Notes: generated from the letters alone by a model not told the origin. 7,880 nucleotides of DNA from Alphaproteobacteria bacterium (GCA_005883445.1 VAZL01000362.1:1-7880); one strand, 5' to 3'; positions 1-7,235 are shown, counted from the first letter of the stretch. A program made the numbers and translations.

Positions 1-705
1 GAAAACGCGCTCGGGATCAGCCAGGCCCTCTACAAGAAGACCTCGTCGTCCTTCGATCCGGTCAAGCAGTACGACGCGATCGCGGTGGTCGCGACGTCGC
101 CGCTGGTTCTGGCAGTCGCCAATAACGTGAAAGCCAATTCGGTGAACGAACTCATCGCATATGCACGCGCGATGCCGCAGAAAATAAATTATGCCTCCGC
201 CGGCATCGGCAGCGTCTCGCATCTGACCTTTGAAGTGATCAAGGCGGCCACGGCAATGGACGCGGTCCACGTTCCCTACAAGGGCGGCGGGCCCGCCATG
301 AACGACGTGATCGCGGGCCACGTGGCCCTCAACATGGCATCGATCCAGGTCGCCAAGGGCCTCATCGAAGCCGGCAAGATCAAGGGGCTCGCGGTCACGA
401 GCGCCGAGCGTTCACCCGTGCTGCCCAACGTTCCGACGCTGAAAGAAGCCGGCGTCAAGACCGCGGACGTGGATCTGCGCTTCTGGTTCGGCCTCTTCGC
501 TCCCAAAGGAGTTCCCGATGCCGTCAAGGCCAAGCTCGACAAGGCCGTTGCGGCGACCCTGTCGCATCCGCAGGTGCGCGAACGGCTGGCCAATCTCGAC
601 ATCGAGCCGGCCTACGCGCCAGGCAATCTCCTGAAGACAAAGCTCGAAAACGAGATCGCAAACTGGACGAAGTTCATCGACGCCCATGGCATCAAGCCGG
701 AATAA
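1..705 (+). CDS. Tripartite tricarboxylate transporter substrate-binding protein (Bug/TctC family), 3' part
   Basis: The reading frame is open from base 1, so the start and signal peptide lie outside the window; 234 residues are visible of a family that is usually about 320. Bug/TctC proteins are periplasmic solute-binding proteins that catch carboxylates and similar small molecules for TctAB-type transporters; many are orphans with no transporter beside them. Family hallmarks are visible: a segment reading NALGISQALYKK near the left edge, the ligand-loop region HVPYKGGGPAMNDVIAGHV (encoded around 268-324), the block SAERSPVLPNVPTLKEAG (around 400-453), then GLFAPKGVP. The C-terminus ends in GIKPE. 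No transporter membrane genes are visible downstream; instead there is a ThDP-enzyme gene in the same direction, so the ligand may feed that enzyme, but this is inference. The ligand cannot be read from the sequence. Confidence 0.93.
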   Translation, partial: ENALGISQALYKKTSSSFDPVKQYDAIAVVATSPLVLAVANNVKANSVNELIAYARAMPQKINYASAGIGSVSHLTFEVIKAATAMDAVHVPYKGGGPAMNDVIAGHVALNMASIQVAKGLIEAGKIKGLAVTSAERSPVLPNVPTLKEAGVKTADVDLRFWFGLFAPKGVPDAVKAKLDKAVAATLSHPQVRERLANLDIEPAYAPGNLLKTKLENEIANWTKFIDAHGIKPE

Positions 706-720
706 GCCGCGCGCTCGCGC

Positions 721-789
721 CGCCTGACAGAGGCCGAGCTGGCGCGCTATACCAAGATCATCAAAGACGCGAATATCAAACCGGAATAA
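721..789 (+). pseudogene. Remnant of a second Bug/TctC C-terminus
   Basis: Fifteen bases after the stop of the preceding Bug gene, and in the same frame, 22 codons followed by TAA read RLTEAELARYTKIIKDANIKPE. This resembles the standard end of Bug/TctC proteins (E-x-x-RW/Y-x-K-x-I-K-x-A-x-I-K-P-E). It parallels the end of the intact upstream gene, which reads NWTKFIDAHGIKPE. It has no start codon or ribosome-binding site of its own, so it is not a gene. The likely origin is recombination or unequal exchange between two Bug paralogs that left the old tail behind the new stop. An alternative is that an ancestral longer tail was cut off by a premature stop, but the repetition of the I-K-P-E ending favours duplication. 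Confidence 0.7.
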
Positions 790-807
790 CAGCGAAGACC
801 AACACCG

Positions 808-2566
808 ATGTCCAAGAACATGCTCGACGGCGGTCAGGTGATCGTCGATTATCTCGTGCGCGAAAAGGTGCCTTACGTCTTCGGCCTGTGCGGCCACGGC
901 AATATCGGCTTCCTCGACGCGCTCTACGAACGCTCCGACGAGATCAAGACCGTCTCCGTCCACCACGAGAGCGTCGCCGGCTTCATGGCGGACGTCTACT
1001 ACCGCGTCGGCGGCAAGCCGACGGCGACGTTCACGTCCTGCGGCCCGGGTTCGGCCAATCTGCCGATCGCGCTCGCCAACTCCTATCTCGACTCCGTTCC
1101 GTTCCTCGCGGTGACAGGGAACGTTCCGACCAGCCAATTCAACCGCGGCGCGTTTCAGGAACTCTATCGCCATTATCAGGCAGACTTTCCGTCGACCGTG
1201 CGCGCCTATTGCAAACGCGTGTTTCAGCCCACGCGCGGCGACATGGTTCCACTCGCGATCCGGCAAGCGTGGAAGACCATGGTGACGGGGCGGCCCGGGC
1301 CGGTCGTGCTCGATGTTCCCTTTGACATCTTCAAGGAAGCCGCCGCCGAGGAAACCCCGAAGCCGGAAGAGTGGAACGCCAACATCTCCTGCCGCTGCGG
1401 CGCCGATCCCGAGGGCGTGACGAAGGCCGTCGACATGCTGCTCGCGGCGAAGCGGCCGGTCATCCTGGTCGGCCAGGGCGTCAAATACGGCGGCGCGGCG
1501 GCGGACTTGTTGCGCCTGGCGGAACGCTTGCGCATTCCGGTCGCGTGGTCGGCGAGCGGCACCGGCGCGATCGATTCCCGCCATCCCCTGGCGCTCGGCC
1601 TCGTCGCCCGCAATGGCCCCTATCAGGCCAACCATGCCGCGCGCACCGCCGATCTGCTGCTCGCGCTCGGCGTGCGCTTCGACGACCGCACGTCGAGCTC
1701 GTGGCTGCCAGGCTACTCGTTCACCATACCGCCGACGAGGCTCATTCACGTCGACATCGACCCGGACGAGATCGCGCGCAATTATCCGGTCGCGCTCGGG
1801 CTGATGGCGGACGTGCGCACCTTTCTCCACCAAATGCTAGCGGAGCTCGAGGCGCGCGACGGGCTTGCAGACGCAGCCGCGTCGCGGGCGAAATGGCTCG
1901 ACACCATCGAGGGCTATCGCCGCGAATGGAACGCGTTCATCGCGCCGGGATTTGCCGACGACGCCTCGCCGATCCATCCGCAGCGCGCCGCCCATGAGAT
2001 CGACAAGGTGCTGCCGGAGGACGCCATACTGGTGAGCGACATCGGCGTCCACCACAACTGGCTGATCCAGTTCTGCAATCCGAGGCGGCCGGATTCGCTC
2101 ATCGGATCCATGGGTTTCGGCCCGATGGGATTCGGCGTCGCCGGCGTCTTGGGCGCGCAGTTCGCCGCACCCGAGCGGCCTTGCGTTTCGGTGTGCGGCG
2201 ACGGCGCCTTCTTCATGCACGGTCATCTGGGTGGTGTGGAACAACTTCGCCTACGCCTCGATCCGCGGATTGCAGCGCGGCTATCTTGGCGGTCGCGAGC
2301 TTGCGACCGACTTCCGCCACCCCGACACCGGCGCCCCCTACAATCCGGACTTTGCCGCGATGGCGCGCTCGGCCGGCATCGCGGGCGTCAACGTCGACCG
2401 CGCCGCCGACCTTTCCGAGGCGTTGCGCGCCGCACTCGCCGCGCGCCGGCCCTATCTCATCAATGCCAATATCAGCGCCGACAAGAATCCGGGTGGCGCG
2501 GGCGTGTGGGAGCTCCCCGGCTTGGGCCAGAGTCAACCGGCCTTCGGTGGACGCTATCAACCTTGA
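808..2566 (+). pseudogene. Acetolactate-synthase-like ThDP-dependent enzyme, disrupted by a frameshifting deletion
   Basis: The ATG at 808 opens a frame encoding the usual three domains of the acetolactate synthase/pyruvate oxidase superfamily. The N-terminal pyrimidine-binding domain has the conserved cofactor-activating glutamate in VHHES (E54). A central domain contains LGVRFDDR and a VDIDPDEI block, as in acetolactate synthases. The C-terminal domain begins with SDIG and reaches the ThDP motif GDG at residues 464-466. After H471 (codon 2218-2220) the authentic protein continues one base further on, from 2222, as VIWVVWNNFAYASIRGL to the stop at 2564-2566. Only 11 residues and one spare base separate GDG from the motif-closing NN, where about 24 are normal, so roughly 38 bp are missing. 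The original frame runs on to 2583 as an arginine-rich tail unlike any enzyme. The product should not bind Mg-ThDP properly. The substrate is unknown. An assembly error remains possible. Confidence 0.88.
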
Positions 2567-2638
2567 TGGCGGCTGCGAGGTGATGCCTTGGCTCGGCTGT
2601 GAGCGATTGACGGATCATCGGGAGGCACCAGAATCCGC

Positions 2639-2708
2639 TCGTCCCCGCGAAAGCGGGGACCCAGAGCTACGGACCGCGGCTGCTGGATTCCCGCTTTCGC
2701 GGGAATGA
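2639..2708. repeat. Pair of inverted REP-like palindromes (BIME-like element)
   Basis: Two 26-nt copies lie head to head: 2639-2664 on the plus strand and 2683-2708 on the minus strand, with an 18-nt spacer. Each copy contains a perfect 8-bp stem with a 4-base loop: 2641-2648 with 2653-2660 (loop GAAA) and 2687-2694 with 2699-2706 (loop TTTC). The copies differ at four positions, which form two compensated base pairs. The second copy matches the pattern ATTCCC-N8-GGGAAT, like the dRS3 repeat I recall from Neisseria. The element sits between the broken ThDP gene and the patatin gene and could act as a transcription or mRNA-end barrier for the upstream unit. No U-tract follows, so it is not a standard intrinsic terminator. 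Confidence 0.85.
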
Positions 2709-2804
2709 GCAGAATTCGCGATGTGACGAACGAACGCCGCCAGTCAAAGACATTTGCGTGTCATGATGGTGTCATGGGCCTTCTTTCATGGTGCGAGCTT
2801 CGGC

Positions 2805-2809
2805 GGGAG
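2805..2809 (+). promoter_or_regulatory. Ribosome-binding site of the patatin gene
   Basis: GGGAG ends six bases before the ATG at 2816. It decides this start over in-frame upstream ATGs: the one at 2705 lies within the palindromic repeat, and the one at 2774 has no comparable Shine-Dalgarno sequence. Confidence 0.6.
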
Positions 2810-2815
2810 CGCTCC

Positions 2816-3979
2816 ATGGACGTTGCAGTCACAGACGTTGCCTACCAGCGGCCGGTGCGCCGTTGGAAGCCTGAAAGGTGTGATCGCATCGCCCTCGTTC
2901 TGCAGGGCGGAGGCGCGCTGGGTGCCTATCAGGCGGGGGTGTTTCAAGCCTTGAGTGAGGCTGACATCGAGCCCGATTGGGTGACGGGCGTCTCCATCGG
3001 AGCCATCAACTCCGCGATCATCGCCGGCAATTCGAAGCAATGGCGGCTCAAGCGTCTGAGAACGTTCTGGGAACGGATTACCGAACGCAAGATTTGGAGT
3101 TACACCCCGGATGGCGACGTCTTTCGCAAGGCACGCAACGCGGCAAGTTCATGGCTGACTCTGATCCAAGGCCAGCCGGGCTTCTTCTCGCCGCGCCATC
3201 CAACCCCGTGGTTCAGCCTTGCCGGAGCTCAAAGTGCCACGAGCTATTATGACAACGCGCCGCTGCGTGAGACGCTCGAAGACCTGGTCGATTTCTCGCT
3301 GCTCAACGAAAAGACAATGCGCTTTTCGGTGGGCGCGGTGAACGTGTTGTCCGGGAACTTCGTGTATTTCGACAACCAACACGAAACGATCGAGCCGGAG
3401 CACGTCATGGCGAGCGGCGCCCTTCCCCCGGCGCTGCCGATGGTCAAGATCGGCACCGATCATTTCTGGGACGGAGGCATCGTCTCCAATACTCCGCTGC
3501 AATATATCCTCGACCAGGATGATCCACTCAACACTCTCATCTTCCAGGTCGATCTTTTCAGCGCGCGCGGCGTGCTTCCGCGCGACATCCAGGATGTCAT
3601 GGCGCGGCACAAGGACATCATGTATTCCTCACGCACGCGCTACAATACCGACGTCTATCGACGGATTCATATCTGGAAAGCCCGCCTTTCTGCCGCGTTG
3701 CAAAAGATCTCCGACGACCGACTGTCGGATGACGAGCGCCGGCTGCGAGACGAACTTGCCACCCTGCCTGAGATCACGATCCTGCAATTGATCTACCAGC
3801 AGAAAGCATATGAGGGACACGCCAAGGATTATGAGTTTTCGGGCACCTCCATGCGCGAGCATTGGCAAAGCGGCTACGAAGATACCAAGCGCACGCTCAA
3901 GAAGCAGGAGTGGCTCAGGATGCCGGTTGAAGGCGCGGGCATTGTGGTGCACGACGTCCATCGCGAGAGCGACCGATAG
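2816..3979 (+). CDS. Patatin-like phospholipase with DUF3734-like C-terminal region
   Basis: With the start at 2816 the protein has 387 residues. Patatins are serine lipid acyl hydrolases that use a Ser-Asp dyad. The sequence shows all three elements: the oxyanion loop GGGALGAYQAG (from residue 31), the nucleophile elbow GVSIG with Ser60, and the DGG motif with Asp219 (codon 3470-3472) followed by IVSNTPL. The region after about residue 230 (FQVDLFSARGVLPRDI, then a long charged helical part ending in a WQSGYEDTKRTL block) resembles the DUF3734 extension found on many proteobacterial patatins. I see no signal peptide or membrane helix, so it is probably cytoplasmic or peripherally membrane-bound. 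The lipid or polyester substrate cannot be deduced. The gene stands alone on the plus strand, isolated from the upstream gene by the palindromic repeat, and converges on the phosphofructokinase gene with a 56-nt gap. Confidence 0.92.
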   Translation: MDVAVTDVAYQRPVRRWKPERCDRIALVLQGGGALGAYQAGVFQALSEADIEPDWVTGVSIGAINSAIIAGNSKQWRLKRLRTFWERITERKIWSYTPDGDVFRKARNAASSWLTLIQGQPGFFSPRHPTPWFSLAGAQSATSYYDNAPLRETLEDLVDFSLLNEKTMRFSVGAVNVLSGNFVYFDNQHETIEPEHVMASGALPPALPMVKIGTDHFWDGGIVSNTPLQYILDQDDPLNTLIFQVDLFSARGVLPRDIQDVMARHKDIMYSSRTRYNTDVYRRIHIWKARLSAALQKISDDRLSDDERRLRDELATLPEITILQLIYQQKAYEGHAKDYEFSGTSMREHWQSGYEDTKRTLKKQEWLRMPVEGAGIVVHDVHRESDR

Positions 3980-4035
3980 CTACCGCACGATGCGATGTGG
4001 TTTGACACGGATTTGATGTGGCCAGGGCAAGCCGC

Positions 4036-5220
4036 CTACGACACGCGCTGCAGAAAGACCGGTAGCCCCCGCTTGTTGGCGTACATGGGACGATAACGCT
4101 CCGTATTGTACATGGTAGCGACGTCCAACTTGCGCGGCCCGAGCTTGGGATCGGGGATGGGCACCAGCTCGTAGCAGCCCTTCACTAGCGCCGACATGAC
4201 GCCGGTCTGGCCCTCCAGCATGGCATCGTAGGCCATGTTGCCGAACGTCAAACCTACCAGCTTGTCGACGAAGTCCGGGTCGCCCGACCGCAGGTCGTAA
4301 GTGAGGTCGGATGTCATCGTTTCCTCGCCGGTGCGCCGCCTGATCTCGTCGGCCAGCGACTCGGCGACGCTTGCCTTCTTGCGGTGGCCGTATGCATCGG
4401 GGTCGCCGTATTCGCGCACTTGATAACCCTCCCACTCGGCGCCTTCGCTGAGCACAACCAGCGCATAGTTGCTCGGATTTGCGCGCTTCTCTTCGATGAG
4501 CAGCCGGATGAGCTTGTCGAGGTTGACCTTGTATTCGGGGACGACGCAGCGGATCGAGGTGGTGTACGCCGTGTAGAGCGCCGTAAAGCCGGCATCGCGG
4601 CCGAAGACGCGAAAAATGCCGATCCGCTCATGCGAAGCCACCGTGGTCCGCTGGCGCTGGATGGCGTCGCTGGCGCGGGTGATCGCGGTCGAGAAGCCGA
4701 TGCAGTACTCGGTGTTGTGAACGTCGTTATCCATCGTCTTCGGGATTGCAATGATCTTCACACCGAGCTCGTTGAGCTTGGCCGCATAGCCGAGCGTGTC
4801 GTCACCGCCGATGGCAATGAGGTGCTCGATGCCCAGCGCCGAGAGGTTCGCCAGCACCTGCTTGGAGACATCCCAGGTGTTGGTGGCGACGCCTTTACTA
4901 CTCACGGAGAGCGGAAAGTCCTTGCTGGCAAGGTGATCGGGTAGCTTCGTCATTTTGGCCGGGTTGGTGCGGCTCGAGTGCAGCACGGTCCCGCCGCGAC
5001 GGTCGATGATGCGCGTGTTCTCACGGTCGAGCGGCATGACGTAGCGGCGCCGGCTGTCCCGATCCTCGGGGTTCAGGTGCGTCAGTGCCTCCCAGCCGCG
5101 GCGCAGCCCGAGGACCTCGATATCGTTTTCGCTGCTGCGATAGGTGACGGTTTTTATGACCGAGTTGAGGCCAGGGACGTCGCCGCCCCCAGTGAGGATG
5201 CCGATTCGCTTTTTCGCCAT
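4036..5220 (-). CDS. 6-phosphofructokinase, pyrophosphate-type active site
   Basis: The protein has 394 residues, a normal length for group III phosphofructokinases. It phosphorylates fructose 6-phosphate to fructose 1,6-bisphosphate, reversibly if pyrophosphate is the donor. Motifs in order: the phosphate-binding loop GILTGGGDVPGLNS (7-20), GGDDTL (138-143), PKTMDND (160-166) with Asp164 as the expected catalytic base, FGRDAGFTA (206-214), and a substrate-binding VVPEY (227-231). Two residues matter for donor choice. Asp141 (codon 4798-4800) and Lys161 (codon 4738-4740) replace the two glycines of E. coli ATP-dependent PfkA. Asp plus Lys is the classical pyrophosphate signature, whereas group III ATP enzymes usually keep Gly at the first site. 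The start ATG is supported by GAGGTG five bases upstream (5226-5231 on the complementary strand). It lies 58 bases downstream of gluconokinase on the same strand, so co-transcription is likely. Pyrophosphate use is inferred, not proven. Confidence 0.93.
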   Translation of the reverse strand: MAKKRIGILTGGGDVPGLNSVIKTVTYRSSENDIEVLGLRRGWEALTHLNPEDRDSRRRYVMPLDRENTRIIDRRGGTVLHSSRTNPAKMTKLPDHLASKDFPLSVSSKGVATNTWDVSKQVLANLSALGIEHLIAIGGDDTLGYAAKLNELGVKIIAIPKTMDNDVHNTEYCIGFSTAITRASDAIQRQRTTVASHERIGIFRVFGRDAGFTALYTAYTTSIRCVVPEYKVNLDKLIRLLIEEKRANPSNYALVVLSEGAEWEGYQVREYGDPDAYGHRKKASVAESLADEIRRRTGEETMTSDLTYDLRSGDPDFVDKLVGLTFGNMAYDAMLEGQTGVMSALVKGCYELVPIPDPKLGPRKLDVATMYNTERYRPMYANKRGLPVFLQRVS

Positions 5221-5278
5221 GACGACACCTCTACTGCACTTTCACGGACTCCTTCGTAAACCGATGGACGCCGGCTAG

Positions 5279-5998
5279 TTATCGCGCGGCGGCGATTCCC
5301 GGCGAGGATGGGGCTGCACCTTTGCCGAGTCTCTTCACGATCTCCGCGACGATCTCGCGCGGATGCCGAACGATCGAAACAACGATCGGATGTTCGTCCG
5401 ACTGCGGCTCTTCGAGGGTTGCGAATTGGCTGTCGAGCAGCGAGGGTGGCATGAAATGCCCGTCGCGCGCCGCCAGGCGGCGCGCGATCAGGTCCCGTCC
5501 GCCCTTGAGATAGACGACGCGGACGTCGGGGCGATTGCCGACCAGGATATCGCGATAGGCGCGTTTGAGCGCCGAGCACGCGACGGTGCCATGATTGCCG
5601 ACGCGCCGCGTCGCGTCGATCCAGGCCGCAATACCATGCAGCCAGGGCCAGCGATCCTCATCGGTGAGTGGCACGCCGCCGTGCATCTTCTCGACGTTCG
5701 ACGGCGGGTGGAACCAGTCGCCCTCCTCGAAGGTCCAATTCAGTCGGTGGGCGAGCATCGACGCAATCGTGCTCTTGCCGCAGCCGGAGACTCCCATCAC
5801 CACGACGACGGAAGGACTCCCCACAGGCGAAGCGGCTTTGTTGTCAGATTCTGAGTCTCGTGTCCGGCGCGACGGAGTCAGCCGATGACGCGGCGCAACT
5901 GCGGATGTCCGCTTCTTACGGCGTTTGATCATGAGCATGCGACTTGGCGTTGACCCGCCACCTGAACGAGGGGTCAACTTCGCCAGCAAGGATAGCAT
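5279..5998 (-). CDS. gntK: Gluconokinase (D-gluconate kinase)
   Basis: This enzyme phosphorylates D-gluconate with ATP to 6-phosphogluconate, feeding the Entner-Doudoroff and pentose phosphate pathways in the cytoplasm. In the 239-residue reading, the Walker A loop is GVSGCGKST (69-77). It is followed by the family blocks EEGDWFHPPSNVEKM (91-105), DRWPWL (115-120), CSALKRAYRDIL (141-152) and the signature GHFMPPSLLDSQFATLEEP (180-198). The catalytic core therefore begins near residue 62 and has the usual size of about 170 residues. The first 60 residues are an Arg/Lys/Ser-rich extension without family resemblance. The start is uncertain: ATGs at 5998, 5938, 5932 and 5797 all lack a convincing Shine-Dalgarno sequence, and the longest is given. 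It is first in a likely two-gene operon with the phosphofructokinase gene. The core assignment is firm; the N-terminus is not. Confidence 0.92.
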   Translation of the reverse strand: MLSLLAKLTPRSGGGSTPSRMLMIKRRKKRTSAVAPRHRLTPSRRTRDSESDNKAASPVGSPSVVVVMGVSGCGKSTIASMLAHRLNWTFEEGDWFHPPSNVEKMHGGVPLTDEDRWPWLHGIAAWIDATRRVGNHGTVACSALKRAYRDILVGNRPDVRVVYLKGGRDLIARRLAARDGHFMPPSLLDSQFATLEEPQSDEHPIVVSIVRHPREIVAEIVKRLGKGAAPSSPGIAAAR

Positions 5999-6217
5999 AG
6001 CGCGGGCGCTATCCGTGTGAACCGGTCAATTTGGGTAGGCGATCTCGCCGACGTAATTCAATTCCGACCACTGAGTTCCAAGTGATCCGGCAGAAAAGGC
6101 CCATATCCTCAATGGATCACACTCCTACCGTGCTGAGCTCGCGCGTGGATTCGTGATCGAAGGAGTCGTTCGCCCGGGTGCTTTTCGCCCGGCGTCGTTC
6201 GCGGCCCCCAATCGGCC

Positions 6218-6604
6218 TCACTGCGTGGCGAGGACCGCGTGGGACAGGTAGAGAAATAGAGCGCAGCCCAGAAGCACCAGCAAAAGGGCAAGCGCCACGT
6301 CGATCCGCGTTCCCGGGCCTGGGTGCGGCTCTTCGCTATCGATGTTCTTCGCGGTGACCAGAAAGCGGACCCCTGCGATGGCGACTATGGCGGTGCCAAG
6401 GACGATAAGCGCCAGTCCGGCGATGTTGCCGAATCTTTGGCCCGGCAATGAGAGCGCGCGGCCGGACAACGACGGAGCAGCGACCTCAAGGAACAGGTCA
6501 AACTTCTCAACGAGGAATCCGAAGGCCATGACGGCGATGGCCGTGCGGACCCAAGCGAGGAACGTCCGCTCATTGGCAGCATGGTCGCTGTAGCCACGGA
6601 TCAT
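6218..6604 (-). CDS. DUF202/YidH-like small inner-membrane protein
   Basis: The protein has 128 residues from the ATG at 6604. The N-terminal block ANERTFLAWVRTAIAVMAFG is the hallmark of the DUF202 (YidH) family, whose biochemical role is unknown. Three hydrophobic segments are visible: roughly residues 15-35, 58-83 and 100-125, ending LYLSHAVLATQ. A short polar loop rich in Pro, Gly and charged residues separates the last two, so a three-pass inner-membrane protein is expected. I chose the ATG at 6604 because GAGG stands five bases upstream. A GTG 15 bases further upstream, at 6619, is in frame but has no ribosome-binding site. It shares direction with gluconokinase but is separated from it by about 219 bases, so it is probably its own unit. 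No functional link to its neighbours can be claimed. Confidence 0.88.
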   Translation of the reverse strand: MIRGYSDHAANERTFLAWVRTAIAVMAFGFLVEKFDLFLEVAAPSLSGRALSLPGQRFGNIAGLALIVLGTAIVAIAGVRFLVTAKNIDSEEPHPGPGTRIDVALALLLVLLGCALFLYLSHAVLATQ

Positions 6605-6609
6605 AAAAG

Positions 6610-6613
6610 CCTC
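6610..6613 (-). promoter_or_regulatory. Ribosome-binding site of the DUF202 gene
   Basis: On the minus strand GAGG lies five bases before the ATG at 6604. This favours that start over the upstream in-frame GTG at 6619. Confidence 0.5.
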
Positions 6614-6767
6614 ACTCACGATCAGACAGGAAGGTCTTCCGGTCTTGCTTCCGAAACTCGGTCCGTTTGACGTGGCGTGGCGCGTTCGCGTTGCTTGAGA
6701 TCACATCGTCGGAATGCGATGCCTGAAACCGCCGCCTGTCGGGCAACCGGCGACGCAAAACCGCCCA

Positions 6768-6980
6768 TCACTCCTCCAGACGTTCGATCTCGAGACTCAA
6801 GCAGTCCCCGATCTGGCATCGATAGCCAGCGCCAGCAGCCAGCAGGTCGCGCGCTTGTTCCGGCGATTCAGCTTCGACATACCACTCCTCGATGCGGGTG
6901 ACGTGCACGGTCGCGTGGAACGTCTTCAGCTTAGGTGGGTTTTTCAGCTTGGATGTGTTTTTCAATGCGGCAACGGCCAT
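6768..6980 (-). CDS. Small hypothetical protein
   Basis: From the ATG at 6980 this encodes 70 residues. It begins with a lysine-rich stretch containing two copies of a six-residue unit (KNTSKL, KNPPKL). This is followed by a compact alternating strand/helix part reading HVTRIEEWYVEAESPEQARDL and ending in GYRCQIGDCLSLEIERLEE. The pattern of a beta strand, a helix starting SPEQAR, then a short Cys-x-x-x-x-Cys stretch and a final acidic strand looks like a genuine small domain. It resembles short uncharacterised proteins I have seen in Rhizobiales genomes, but I cannot name a family. An in-frame ATG at 7064 would add 28 residues but has no Shine-Dalgarno sequence and low-complexity coding, so the shorter form is preferred. 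The gene is divergent from ku. Translation start support is weak (GAGTGAG just upstream). Confidence 0.6.
   Translation of the reverse strand: MAVAALKNTSKLKNPPKLKTFHATVHVTRIEEWYVEAESPEQARDLLAAGAGYRCQIGDCLSLEIERLEE
6925..6962. repeat. 18-bp tandem repeat inside the small hypothetical gene
   Basis: Units at 6925-6942 and 6943-6960 match at 15 of 18 bases (both start TTCAGCTT and end GTTT), and a third unit begins TTCA at 6961. The period is six codons, so the repeat keeps the frame and gives KNTSKL/KNPPKL in the protein. Confidence 0.7.
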
Positions 6981-7235
6981 GGCGCTCACTCGTGGCGAAT
7001 CACTTGTAGGTGCAATTTTAGCTCGGGCAGCGTCCCCAGAACAAATCGACAACGAAACCCCCATGGACTATTGTAAGGAGTTTCGCGAACGCCGTTCGAA
7101 GACTTCGCCCGCATAACGGCTCTCACGTCGTGCGGCCCACCTGGGTCGCATCGAAGAAATATGTTCTGGCTTAGATTCGGACTACGGACGCCCCATATCC
7201 CTTGAATGGCACCGCTGAATAACCGATGCAGTAAA

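Noticed and set aside
412..1833. Long open frame on the minus strand (473 codons)
   Set aside because: It is antisense to the Bug and ThDP-enzyme genes, both of which have clear family motifs. Its translation is Arg/His/Asp-rich without domain features, as expected of a shadow in GC-rich DNA.
2191..2250. Programmed ribosomal frameshift in the ThDP gene
   Set aside because: There is no slippery heptamer or clear downstream structure, and about 13 conserved codons are physically missing, so a shift would not rebuild the motif.
2221..2583. Continuation of the ThDP enzyme in its original frame to the stop at 2583
   Set aside because: The Arg/Pro-rich translation has no family resemblance; the conserved C-terminus lies in the other frame, ending at 2566.
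2705..2815. Longer patatin start at 2705 or 2774
   Set aside because: The ATG at 2705 falls inside the palindromic repeat and the added residues look non-coding. GGGAG at 2805-2809 points to 2816.
3980..4035. Bidirectional terminator between the convergent patatin and phosphofructokinase genes
   Set aside because: No stable inverted repeat or T-run was found in this 56-base gap; only a short GATGTGG direct repeat is present.
4384..4944. Plus-strand open frame within the phosphofructokinase gene
   Set aside because: It is antisense to a gene whose every family motif is intact, and has no recognisable protein features of its own.
6161..6205. Possible terminator hairpin downstream of the DUF202 gene (CCGGG/CCCGG around a GAAAAG loop)
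   Set aside because: The stem is only about five base pairs with a nine-base loop and no U-tract, so it is too weak to annotate.
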